Notes under the pieces: model-generated
What the model saw: the letters and a program-made list of their open reading frames with translations, nothing else
Database searches by the model: none
What the model was told of the DNA's origin: nothing
Position numbers and translations under genes: made by a program
Source: CAZJYI01 sp964550025
GTDB taxonomy: Bacteria; Verrucomicrobiota; Kiritimatiellia; UBA8416; CAYOBW01
Direction of reading: 5' to 3'
Length of the DNA stretch: 64,000 nucleotides
NCBI GenBank assembly: GCA_964550025.1
Contig: CAZJYI010000047.1
Coordinates: 9,914 to 73,913 of the forward strand
Shown: positions 34,577-44,600 of the stretch, in pieces
Layout: every line of letters starts with the position of its first letter
Position numbering within the stretch: the stretch's first letter is position 1

Positions 34577-37403
34577 TGGCCCGCCGAACTCTCAGAGTCT
34601 TCAATTTCTCATGGAACAACTTGTAGACATCCTCGTAGTCTTTCGCCACCACCCCGGCAGCTCGCCTCCGGACCACTGCCGCCTCTTCCTTGCGCCCGAG
34701 CTCATCCAGGATGGCTGCATGCGTACTCCAGAGAATAGACAGAATATCACACGGCTCCTTGACGGTGAAATCCGCCACCGTCTGCCGCCAGTTCTTCGCT
34801 CCCTTGGCGCCCCTGCCCCGGTAGTGCCTGAGCGTGTGAGCGTCTATGGCAATCTCGATGGCCTCAAGCGCAGGTTCCCAGTCCTTGAGCCCCATCAGCG
34901 CTATCGCCCGTCCGTGATGCCGGGACGAGCGCCAGCCGTAACGATCGGGATCCGCCGGCAGGTACGGTCCCGTGAAAAGTCGAGCAGCCCCTTGGAAGTC
35001 GCCCTTCTCAAGGGCCCTGTAACCGGCTTCAACGTCACACACTTCGATGTGCACTTTCATCCCCAGCAGGAACGCGAAGGGAAATCCGAACTCAGTCCTG
35101 TACGCCAACCCCGATGCCCGCCACGCCACCGTGCCGTCACGACGCAGCAGGAAGACATTCGCGACGCGATCGGCAGAGAGAATCCCCAACTGCCGCACCA
35201 TCGGGTTGTTGAGCCCACCGGGGACCATCGCCGCCTGGCAGGTCCAGCCGTTCGTCTTCATCAGGGCATCGACGTGAGCCGCGTCGTCGCACAGAAACGC
35301 GGCGACCATGTCGACGCCCTTGTTCACATGCTCATCGACAAGCCGTTGCGCGTAGTCCATCACCATTCGAACATGATCGTTTCTGGTGGGGTTTCCCCGT
35401 CGATCCGTGAGGACCGGAAAATCCGCATCGGGATCTGCCGGCGGCTCGACGAAGACCAGGAATGTGGGTTTGTCATTTCCCTCCCGCGGCAAACTCAGGG
35501 TGCTGCCATCCATGCGCTTGAGCGCGATCCTCGGCAGACGGTTGGTCATGGGTTCATAGCCGTGATTGACGATGTAGGAACGCGTTGACCGCTCGCGGCG
35601 GCTGTGGTTGGGTTTCAAGAGACGATATCGATGGTGCCTGTCCAGCAGGAACGAGGTGAATGCATAGTACTCGGGACTATCGGCATGTTCCTCCAGGAGG
35701 ATGCCTCGGTACTTCTCATGCATCTCCCGCGACTTGGCGTCCAACGCCAACATGGCCGCGGCCGCGAGAGCCGAGGCAGGAGCATCATCCCCTCCGCACG
35801 CCGCCAGGAAACCGGAGACCGCGGACGCCGCCTTCTTGTCACCACGCCTGAGAGCGTCCTTGGCCAGACAGAACCGTGGCACCACATCCGCGGCCGGGGG
35901 GGGCTCCATTGCCAGTGCGGCCTCTGCCTCTGCAACGGCCGCCTCGAGGTGTTCGGGCTCGCAGGCAAGGTTCCACATGCCCAGCAGCGCGACAATCCTG
36001 CGGTTGCGCAGACGCCAGAGGCCCGATGCGTTGGGGGCCTTCTTGATGGCATCCGCGCACAGCTTCTCTGCTTTCCCGTAGTTCGCGAGCGCCTCCTCGC
36101 GCGACAGGCGGTAGCGGAAGGGCGGCAGCGGGAAACATGCCTGGACCGCAGGCAGCTTGTCGTCCGTTGCGGATCCCGTGACAAGAATATCACCGATGAA
36201 GAGCGACTGAAGCTGGGCCATGTAGCGGTCCTCGGAGACGCGCATCGCTTCGAGGGCGGGCAGTCGCCCATGGACGATCTCGGGTCGGATGACGGCCAGC
36301 CCGTATTCGTTGACCAGGACGGCGATCGGATCGCCCTGCGCATAGGTGCGGTATGCCTGGTGTTGCCTTCCTCCGGGCAGCCTCATGACCGTCCAGTCCA
36401 GCCCGTGATCGCGCAGGATTGATGCACCCCCGTCAGGGAGTTCATCCAGGTTGAAGCTGAACACATCGATGAGCCCGGCGTACTTGGCCAGCTCCTCCTT
36501 CCGCTTCTCAAGGTACTCCTCGAAACCGCGCTTCTCTTTCGACCAGAACACCATGAGGCAGAGGTGCCCCATGGTATCCGCGGGGAAACAGAGTATGGTG
36601 CCATCCAGGCGTTCGAATTCGCCGCTGAACGTGACATCCAGCCGACTTATCTTCAGGAACTTCCGGCGGAACTCGATGACGTCATGATCGTCGGAGAAGT
36701 TCTCATCCAGGGCATAGTAGATTGCGTCCTCGAGTTCCGGCGCCTCCAGCTTCTGAACAATGAGTGCCCCCATGAGCAGGCTCCTGGCCTCAGCGGACGT
36801 GCCGCGATAACGTTCGAGTAGCTCAGCCAGGGCCTTTGCGCGCTCATCCAGCGTGGCATCCCTTCCAGACAGCTCTCTCTCTGAAAGCAGGAGATCGGCC
36901 TCCAGTCGAAGCTCGGCGTACCTATCGGGAGCCTGCGCCAGTTTGCCGCACGTATCGAAAAGCGAGTCACGATTGCGTGCGATGTTGTCCATCGTCAGCA
37001 ACCGTTTCTGGCTCTGGAACATGATCCCCAGGATCGCATACCGGTTCGGCGCCACCGGCGCTTCTTTCAGAAGTGCATGTCCCTTGCGCACGATGTTCTT
37101 CAGGTTGCGCCTCGTGGCAACCGTTGAACTGCCCCTGCCCCCCGACGTGGCCAGCTCCTTCCGCAGAGAGTGAACTGCGCTCTCCGGGATGGCGTTGCCG
37201 GCGTCGCCGGCGACTGCTGATGACACCAGCAACGCGATGAGAATTGGGCCAGCGACTCGCGACCAGCGACTCGCGTGTGCCGGGACGCGCGACGCCTCGA
37301 CTCGCGACGTCGCGCGCCGGCGCGTCAAAGCGTCCTGAAACTCGCGAGTCGCTGGTCGCTGGTCGCTGGTCCGAAACGAATCAACCCACTGCTGCCGCGT
37401 CAC
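34548..37403 (-). CDS. Exported protein with two thioredoxin-fold domains lacking CxxC (paralogue 2)
   Basis: About 951 residues. A helical N-terminal region (~60-250) precedes a thioredoxin/AhpC-like domain (LDGTILCFPADTMGHLCLMV, FWSKEKRGFEEYLEKRKEEL); FWSKEKR replaces the usual WCxxC. A TPR-like region follows, then a second such domain (LKRMDGSTLSLPREG; VDMVAAFLCDDAAHVDALMK), again without paired cysteines. It is a tandem duplicate of the upstream gene. GTG 37403 overlaps the upstream stop as GTGA with GGGGAGAGG in front, but then about 45 residues encoded by a dispersed repeat (SDQRPATREF...) precede the hydrophobic signal segment VAGPILIALLVSSAVAG. The GTG at 37418 is an alternative start. 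Redox-dead thioredoxin folds may serve as binding or chaperone domains. Confidence 0.7.
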   Translation of the reverse strand: MTRQQWVDSFRTSDQRPATREFQDALTRRRATSRVEASRVPAHASRWSRVAGPILIALLVSSAVAGDAGNAIPESAVHSLRKELATSGGRGSSTVATRRNLKNIVRKGHALLKEAPVAPNRYAILGIMFQSQKRLLTMDNIARNRDSLFDTCGKLAQAPDRYAELRLEADLLLSERELSGRDATLDERAKALAELLERYRGTSAEARSLLMGALIVQKLEAPELEDAIYYALDENFSDDHDVIEFRRKFLKISRLDVTFSGEFERLDGTILCFPADTMGHLCLMVFWSKEKRGFEEYLEKRKEELAKYAGLIDVFSFNLDELPDGGASILRDHGLDWTVMRLPGGRQHQAYRTYAQGDPIAVLVNEYGLAVIRPEIVHGRLPALEAMRVSEDRYMAQLQSLFIGDILVTGSATDDKLPAVQACFPLPPFRYRLSREEALANYGKAEKLCADAIKKAPNASGLWRLRNRRIVALLGMWNLACEPEHLEAAVAEAEAALAMEPPPAADVVPRFCLAKDALRRGDKKAASAVSGFLAACGGDDAPASALAAAAMLALDAKSREMHEKYRGILLEEHADSPEYYAFTSFLLDRHHRYRLLKPNHSRRERSTRSYIVNHGYEPMTNRLPRIALKRMDGSTLSLPREGNDKPTFLVFVEPPADPDADFPVLTDRRGNPTRNDHVRMVMDYAQRLVDEHVNKGVDMVAAFLCDDAAHVDALMKTNGWTCQAAMVPGGLNNPMVRQLGILSADRVANVFLLRRDGTVAWRASGLAYRTEFGFPFAFLLGMKVHIEVCDVEAGYRALEKGDFQGAARLFTGPYLPADPDRYGWRSSRHHGRAIALMGLKDWEPALEAIEIAIDAHTLRHYRGRGAKGAKNWRQTVADFTVKEPCDILSILWSTHAAILDELGRKEEAAVVRRRAAGVVAKDYEDVYKLFHEKLKTLRVRRATTGLVPAAP
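37249..37372. repeat. GACCAGCGACTCGCG inverted repeat inside a gene start (family B)
   Basis: The left arm 37249-37275 contains CCAGCGACTCGCGACCAGCG. The right arm 37340-37372 contains its complement CTCGCGAGTCGCTGGTCGCT. The same element lies at 40330-40451 and 41529-41615. This copy lies within the N-terminal coding region. Confidence 0.8.
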
Positions 37404-40299
37404 TTCACCTCTCCCCACTGGGCAAGCCGAATCCGTTTCAGCCTGTCGTAGAAGACGCCGAGCGGCACACCATTGCGCGCGATATCCAACGGAAAAGCCG
37501 GATGAGGGTGAGCCGGAGCGGCGGCGAGCCGGCGCTCGGCTTCCGCGTCTTCTGATCTTCCGAGCTGTTCAAGGATGGTCGCCTTCGTAAGCCGCATGTC
37601 CACCACGCCATGACAGCGACATGGGTTGGTGGCATCGAATTCCTCCAGGCGTGTCTTGATCGCCTCGTCGATTTCGGCCAGGGCCGAGGTCCAATCCTTG
37701 AGCCCCATGTATGCCAGGGCGCGGCCTTGCAGGCGGTCAGCGCCCCACGGGTCGCGTGGCACTCTCCGCTTCTGCTCCGGCGGCTGCAGCTCGCCAAACA
37801 GGCTCAGGGCTTTCTTGAAATCGCCCCTCTCAAGCGCAGCGAATGCGGCATCCGTTCTGCACTTCTTTACGTTCGTCGCTATGGCTTGGTGTGTCCACCC
37901 CGGCACGCTGCAGCCCTGAACGGGGAATGTCAGCCCCGATATCGTCCAGGCAATCGTGCCGTCGGGGCGGAGCAGAACAACGTTGGGCTCTTCGTCCGGG
38001 GATACAATCCCCAAACGCTGGATAAGCGGATTACTGGGGCCGCCAGGCACCATGGCCGCCTCGAATGTCCACTCGTCTTCCTTCATCAAGGCGCTGACGG
38101 CGTTCGCGTCCTCCGAAAGAAAGGCCACGGTGAGTTTCCCATCTTTGCTGTAGTCCACATCCGAGCGTGCCTCTTTGCCGACGGCATTACGGGCGTAGAG
38201 GTCTATCTTCTGAACAAGATTGCTTCTGCCGGCGACATCCTCGGGCGGTTCGGCAAACACGATCACGGAGAACGCTCCGGCCGTGTCCCGGGGAAAGCTG
38301 AGTTCCCCGCCGCCGAGCGTCTTGAGTTCAGCCCTGAACGGTCGGTTCGTATCCACGGGCTCGGTGACCGCGGTGATCAACCAACGCACGTTGTATCGCT
38401 GCTCCCGGGTATGGCCCCAACGACCGGGATTGCCCCAGAAGAGCCGGTGCGCGTGCAGACGATCACGCAGGAACGCAAAGACCGGCCACGGCGTGGGATC
38501 GTCGTCATATCCGCCATCCAGAAGCCTGCCGCGATATGCGTCGTGGAGGGTGCTCGCGTTGGCTTCGATCGCCAGAATCGCCGCCGCGGCCAGGGCCGCT
38601 GTCGGCGCGTTCTCCCCCCCAACTGCCTCTACAAGCGCCGGCAGGAGTTCTTCAGGATCAGCACTTCCCGCGCGCAATGCCTCCTTCGCGAGGCAGAAGC
38701 GCGAGACGACATCCGCACCGGGCGGCAGGTCCATGNNNNNNNNNNNNNNNNNNNNNNNNNNNNNNNNNNNNNNNNNNNNNNNNNNNNNNNNNNNNNNNNN
38801 NNNNNNNNNNNNNNNNNNNNNNNNNNNNNNNNNNNCTCCTTCGCGAGGCAGAAGCGCGAGACGACATCCGCACCGGGCGGCAGGTCCATGGCAAGCGTGG
38901 CACGCGCCTCCTTGACGGCCTCTTCCAGGTGCTTCGGTTCACGGCCCAGGTTCCACATGCCAAGCAGGGCAATGATCCGGCGATTGCGAACAAGCCAGAG
39001 GTTCGGCGCTTCTGAGTGCTCCTTGATGGCAACCGCACACAACGCTTCCGCCTTCCTGTAGTTCGCCAATGACTCCTCGCGCGTCAACCGGTAGCGAAAA
39101 GGCACCGGCGTGAAGCACGACTGAATGGCCGGCAAGTTCGGGATTGAGTCCACCTTGCCCGCATGTGCGACCAGGAAATCACCAATGAACAGCGAGCGGA
39201 GCTGTGCGAGATATCGATCGTTGTCGAGCCACATCCCGACCCCGGGTCCCTGGCTTGCCGGCCGCTTGCCTCGCGCCGGGGTTGGCGGCGGCCACGGCAC
39301 AGACTGCCCCCGCTGCAGGCAAACGTGGCCCTGGCCATTGACCAGCAGCGCCACCGGGTCCATCCTGGCGTATGCACGGTATGCAGAGCTTGCTCTCCCT
39401 CCCGGCAGATGCAGGGCCGTGCAATCCAACCCCGTTCCTCGGAGAATCTTCTCTCCGGCATCAGGCAAGTCGTCCACGTTGAGGCTGTAGACCTCGAACC
39501 TGCCCGGGAAACGTCCCCGCTGCTCCTTCACCTTGCCCAGGAACTCGGCGTAGCGCTCGACGTCTTTCGACCAGAACACCATCAGACAGTGGTGTCCCAG
39601 GCGATCATGGGGGAACGCAACAGGGGAACCGCCAACACGCTCGTATGTTCCGCTGAACATGGCATCCAGCCGGTCGGCAGCGATGTTCTTGCGTCGGAAT
39701 GCGATGGCGTCGTGATCGCCTGCGAAGCGTTCAGACATTGTCTCTCGTATCTGCTTTTCCAGGTCGAACGCGTGGAGTTTCGGAGCAACGAGAGAGGCGA
39801 TCATCAGGCTCCGCCATTCAGCCTTCGTCCCGCGGTAGCGTGCCACCACGCCACGCAGCGCCTCGGCTCTTTCCGCGACCGTGGCGTCATTCAGCGCAAG
39901 CTCTCTCTCTGAGAGCAGCATGTCGGCTTCCAGGCGAAGCTCCGCGTATTCGTCGGGTGCTTCCGCAAGCTTGTCGCAGGTCTCGAAGATCGCCTTGCGG
40001 TTGCGGTCGGTGTTCTCCAGGCTCAAGAGTCTCTTCTGACCCTGAAACAGAATGTCCAGTACGGCGTATCGGTTGGTCGCGTCGGGAGCCGCCTCAAGCA
40101 GGGACCCAGCCTTGCGAATCACGCTCTTGCAGGCCCTGCGCACGGCGACGGACGATGCCCCCTGTGCCCGGGTCTCGCCGAGCTCCTCCTGAAGCGCGGT
40201 GATTTCGCTTTCGGGAATGGAAGCGGGCTGCTTCTCCTGGGCTGCGCAGACGTTGGCTAGTGCCGGCAACAGGATGAGGATTGAACAACCAACGCGCAT
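37400..40299 (-). CDS. Exported protein with two thioredoxin-fold domains lacking CxxC (paralogue 1, spans a false assembly gap)
   Basis: The gene runs across 100 Ns (38736-38835). Both gap edges carry the same 55 bases (38681-38735 and 38836-38890); merging them restores one frame from ATG 40299 to TGA 37400-37402, giving 914 residues. A signal peptide (ILILLPALANVCAAQ) precedes domains parallel to the downstream copy: first thioredoxin-like fold (VFWSKDVERYAEFLGKVKEQ), a TPR-like centre (KADALC-type helices, VSRFCLAKEALRAG), second fold (LKTLGGGELSFPRDTAGAFS; LTVAFLSEDANAVSALMKED). Neither has a CxxC. GGAAAGG is 11 bases before the ATG. It overlaps paralogue 2 by four bases. Confidence 0.8.
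38681..38890. other. Scaffold gap of 100 Ns flanked by an identical 55-bp overlap
   Basis: 38681-38735 and 38836-38890 are identical for 55 bases. This is what a k-mer assembler with k=55 leaves when it fails to join two contigs. The gap holds no missing sequence as far as the frame shows. Confidence 0.95.
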
Positions 40300-40329
40300 T
40301 TCAATGGGCCTTTCCGGCTTCTTCTTGGG

Positions 40330-40451
40330 ACTAGCGACTCGCGACCAGCGACGCGCGAGTTTCAGGACGCTCCGACGCGCTGACGCACGACATCGCGAGT
40401 CGATGCGTCACACGTCCCCACCGCTGGTCGCTGGTCGCGCGTCGCTGGTCC
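40330..40451. repeat. GACCAGCGACTCGCG inverted repeat between operon genes (family B)
   Basis: The left arm (40331-40359, ctagcgactcgcgaccagcg) and right arm (40423-40451, gctggtcgctggtcgcgcgt) face each other and occupy most of the 164-base gap between the prenyltransferase-like gene and thioredoxin-fold paralogue 1. Confidence 0.8.
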
Positions 40452-40463
40452 AAAACAAGACAA

Positions 40464-41642
40464 TCACCTCTGATAAATCGGAATATACCGATGCGGCGTC
40501 GCAAGGACAATGATCGCCATCGGGGTCTCGTAGCTCACGGCCTTGCTTCCCTTCTTGTTCCTGTTCCCGCCCCAGGAACCGCTGGAGTCCTGCTTGCGGA
40601 TCAGCGCATCGCGAATCAGCGGATACCACTCGGCGTAGTAGTCGTCGCCCGCCTGCACCATCGCCTGGATCGCGTAGTAATGGCCGTAATAGTAATGCCC
40701 GAAGTTGTTGTCAATAATGCCGGGCGACCGCTCCTTCAGAAAGCGCAGGGCGGACATGACCATCTCGGAGCCGCGCGCCCCGGCAAGCTGCGCGGCGTAG
40801 GCGCCACCGCCAGTGCACGCGATCGAGTCGTTCTTCTGCACACCGGTGGGTACGTAGTTGAACCCGCCGGTCTTCTGGCTCGTGGCCGATTCGAAGTAGC
40901 TGATGACTTTGGCGATCGTCTCGTTGGGCACCACGATGCCCGCCTGGCGCGCGGAGGCGAGGCCGATAAACACCATCACGGTCACCGAGGTGTCCTGACC
41001 GTTGTCCGCGCTCGGCTGGTAGCGCCAGCCGCCGCCTTCATTCTGCGAGCGGAGGATTACCTCGACCGCGGCCTCAATGGCCTTCTGAATGACGTCATCC
41101 TCTTCCCTGTCCCGCGTCATGCCCCAGAGTTCGGTCAGGGCCAACGTGGCGAGACCGTGTTCATACATCGTGGCGCCCATATACCCGTCAGGCGCCTCTT
41201 TCGCCGCCCTGAGCAGCCAGTCCTTGGCGCGGTTCAGCGCGTCCCCGTTCGGACCCGACCCGGGAAACTGCGCCTTGGACATGAACGCCATCAAGGACAG
41301 CGACGTGATCGCCACCGCTCGCTCCCCGTCGTCTCCGGCAGCCCACGACCCGTCAGCCCGCTGGGTCTCAAGCAGGTGCTTCAGCCCCTTGTCAATCGCC
41401 GCCGATGCCTTGGCTGTCAGTTCGGGGGCGTCGTTCTGCTGGGCTTGGCAGAACGGGGAGAACCCCAACAGCAGGGCCAGCGCCAGACGGCTGAGCCGCG
41501 CCCGGCGAGTTGCGCTCCGTTTGTTTTGGACTCGCGACTCGCGACTCGCGACCAGCGATTTCTCAGGACGCGTCGACGCACCACCCGCTAGTCGCGGGTC
41601 GCGAGTCGCTGGTCCTTGACACTTACCACCTGCCACCTTCAT
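40464..41642 (-). CDS. Exported prenyltransferase/squalene-oxidase-repeat protein
   Basis: 392 residues. From about residue 75 there are alpha/alpha-toroid repeats of the squalene-cyclase/prenyltransferase type (KGLKHLLETQRADGSWAAGD; LRSQNEGGGWRYQPSADNGQ; ALIRKQDSSGSWGG), as in planctomycete proteins next to BAT operons. No catalytic DxDD is seen, so the fold probably serves binding. The ATG at 41642 overlaps the stop of the DUF4175-like gene (ATGA). The first 45 residues (GPATRDPRLAGG...LVASRESRVQNK) are encoded by a family B repeat and precede the true signal peptide (LSRLALALLLGFSPFCQA). Confidence 0.8.
   Translation of the reverse strand: MKVAGGKCQGPATRDPRLAGGASTRPEKSLVASRESRVQNKRSATRRARLSRLALALLLGFSPFCQAQQNDAPELTAKASAAIDKGLKHLLETQRADGSWAAGDDGERAVAITSLSLMAFMSKAQFPGSGPNGDALNRAKDWLLRAAKEAPDGYMGATMYEHGLATLALTELWGMTRDREEDDVIQKAIEAAVEVILRSQNEGGGWRYQPSADNGQDTSVTVMVFIGLASARQAGIVVPNETIAKVISYFESATSQKTGGFNYVPTGVQKNDSIACTGGGAYAAQLAGARGSEMVMSALRFLKERSPGIIDNNFGHYYYGHYYAIQAMVQAGDDYYAEWYPLIRDALIRKQDSSGSWGGNRNKKGSKAVSYETPMAIIVLATPHRYIPIYQR
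41529..41615. repeat. GACCAGCGACTCGCG inverted repeat within the start of the prenyltransferase-like gene (family B)
   Basis: The left arm 41529-41558 (gactcgcgactcgcgaccag...) and right arm 41588-41615 (ctagtcgcgggtcgcgagtc...) face each other across about 29 bases. It is the third copy of the family within 4.4 kb. Confidence 0.75.
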
Positions 41643-44600
41643 CTCGCCAGCCTCTCGTAGTAGTCCTTCAGGATCGCCCGGTACTCCAGCGGAAGCTCGC
41701 GGGCGAAGTTCTCGTTGAGTGCGGCCCGGTCTCGTTTACCCAGCACCTCCCACTCCAGCTTGCCGTCCGGCGGTCGCTTGCCGCTTACCGCGCCCGGCAT
41801 GAAGAGCATCATCATGTCTTCGCTCTCATTGAACTCATCCGTCGGCGCCGGATCAGACGGGGGCGGCGGCCCCGGTGGATTCACGAACTTGAGCGCATAT
41901 TCGACAACAAAGTGGCGCAGACTTTCGGCCGCCATATTCTGACTCGCGAGCGCTTCCGCGCGGTCGGACGCCCCGGCGCTCGACGCGGCTTTGGCGAGAT
42001 GACCTTTCGCGGCCACAAGGTTGGCGGGGAGCCTGGCGCGCGCGATAAAGGGATCGCAGGCGTTCTCAAACTGGCGCAGCCTGGGCTCATAGCCTTTCAG
42101 TAGGTCCGGCTTGGCGGCATGGTTCTCTCGATACATAGCCTTCTGCCGAGCGGCCATAACCAGGACCTCTTGGAGAAGCGCGATTTCTTGCGGAACTTCC
42201 TGGGCCGGTTCAGGCGCAGCGAGAACAAGCGTCAGATGCTGCATCAACGTGAGTAGAGTGGCCGTATCGGCCTTGAGTGCCTGCTCAGCCTGCGCCATTG
42301 CGGACGCCGCTGCGGCCATGTCGTTGCCCTTCAGCTTGCTCTCGGCCTCAGCCATCTGAGTCACGGACGTGACCACCATTCCCAGCCCGGTGATCTCGTT
42401 GATCAGCTTGCTGTAGGCTTCTGTCCGCAATCTCAGCTCGCCCTGCTCCCGGGCAGCCGCGTCGGCTGCCACGGTTGCCTTCTCGCGGAGCCTGCGCTGG
42501 GCCTCCCTGATGAGAATGCCTTCCTGAACCGTCTCGTGCAGCGCTTCGGTCACTTCCAGAATGTACCGGTACCGCGGGATGACCGCGTCAATCTTGCCGC
42601 GCAGTTCCTCCAGCGTCTCTACGATGAACTCCTGGGCGTCGAGCGCCTCGTCCGGGTCCTTCTCCTCCAGGGCCGTCCCGGCCGACTCCATGTCATCCTT
42701 TGCGAACAGCATCACCGTGCCGGACTCGACCAGGTGGGCGATCGGGTCCAGCGCGACAAGAATCGCGTCTACCGCATGAACCAGGTTCTTCTGGGGAAGC
42801 GCCAGCCCCGGCATGTCGTCGGGCTTGGTCTTGCGCGTCACCGCGAGCATGTCGCGCTGCTCCTCTTCGATCTCGCCCACGTACGGACTGGGAGCCACGG
42901 CGCCCTTCGTTGTGGCCAGCATCGCGGCGTAGGGAGTCATGCCCTTCCCGTGTTCCGCAAGCAGCTCCCGGGCGTCACCCAGCGCCGAGACGGCGGCGTC
43001 CTGGAGCTCGGCCGCATCGTCAGACTTGTTCGCTTTCAGCAGGGGAACAGCGTTTTGCATCGAGCGAAACGCCTCGCCGATGCGAACGGGAAGGGATAGC
43101 GAGTTTTCAGACGGTGCCGCGGCTTTGCCGATCCTGTCTGCGATTTCCATTCCGAGCTCATCAACCGCATTGGCCAGCGCCTCCTGCTGATCGGCCAGGT
43201 ATTCGCTCTTCGTCCCGTCGGCGGCCGCGTCTTCGGTCTTCTCCAGCAAGCCGAGCTGACGCTCAGCGAGACGACCGAGCCGCTCGTCGGTCTCGAGAGC
43301 GCCATAGGTCATGCGCTCGATCCTGACCGCCTGCGTCATCGCCGCAATACGCCTGCCGACCACGTCCGCCAACGACGCGAAGGATGCTCCCGCTTCTGAC
43401 TGTGCCTTCGCCGCCGCTTCACGGTCGCCTTGCGCGATGTGCTCGGCTGCCTTCGTCGTCGCGGCATCGGCCGCCGCAAGCAGGTCGGCAACCGGGGGCG
43501 CTTCGGGCGCCACGTCATCGAACAGCCGGATGCGGGGAGCGGGGATCTGCGGCATGAGCAGCAGTTGCAGGTTTCTGTGCAACGCGGCCTGAGACTGGGC
43601 CAGCTCGGTGCGCCGCTCCTTGAACGTCTTCTCGTCGAGCGCCTCAAGCGCAATGTGGAGTTTCTTCTGTTCTTTCTCCTGCGACTCGAGCAACTCCATG
43701 GCCTTGGCCAGCGCCTCGCGCTCCGCACCTACCCGCAACCGGAACTCGCCCTCGAGCAGCGCCGCTATGACCTCCGCCTGAAGGCGTGCCGCCTCGCCCG
43801 CTTCGCCACCGCGAATCAGTGCCGCGGCTTCCTCGAGGCGGGTGTCCATGCCGCCATTAACCATCCGTTTGACGATCCGTGTCAGCGTGAACTCGAGCAG
43901 CGCGTCTTCAATGGTAGTTTCCTTCCCCTTCGGACTGGCCGCGAGTAGACGGGAGAGCCAGTTGCCCAGGCGTTCCTGCCGGGGCACCAGAGACTCCGTC
44001 ACGGTGCCCGGCTCGATCGTTTGCCGCCGCAGCGCGGCCTGCGTCTCGGCCGCCGCGTGCATTTCACGCGCCATGACGTCGGCAGCGTCCTTGAATCCGA
44101 GTTGCAGTACCAGCAGCCCTAGCTCGCGCGCCGCGCCGTTCACCCTGTCTGCCGCGTGTGCCTCGGCCGAACCGTTGGTGCCTTTCCCGGTTGACTCGCT
44201 CGCCAACGCCCGTAGCGCAGATGCCGCCTGGGAGACATTGGTGACTGCGATGGCGAGCAGGTCTGAGCGCAACTCGACGAGAGAGGCGGTCAGCACCTGG
44301 TTCGTGACACCGTTGGCTGCCAGGTCTTCCGTCAATTCAAGCATGCGCGCAGCCAGCTTGTTGACGCGTTCCCGCATCAGGTCCTGGCGAACGGCCTCGA
44401 GCTGACAGGTCTGCACAAAGACCGGATCGGCGCGGTCAAGCCGCAACACCACCTCGTGCACCTTGCGCTCTTCCCTGTAGATCGTTCTGAGCCGCGACAG
44501 CAGTCGCCTCTTCTGCTTCTCGATCTGCGCCAGGTAATCCGCCATCGTCATGAACTGCATGCGCCGCGCTTCGGAGCGCGCGCGATGCGGTCCCTTTTCG

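Noticed and set aside
38629..38915. Reading frames running through the N block
   Set aside because: Translations of Ns; the frames are explained by the duplicated 55-bp flank.
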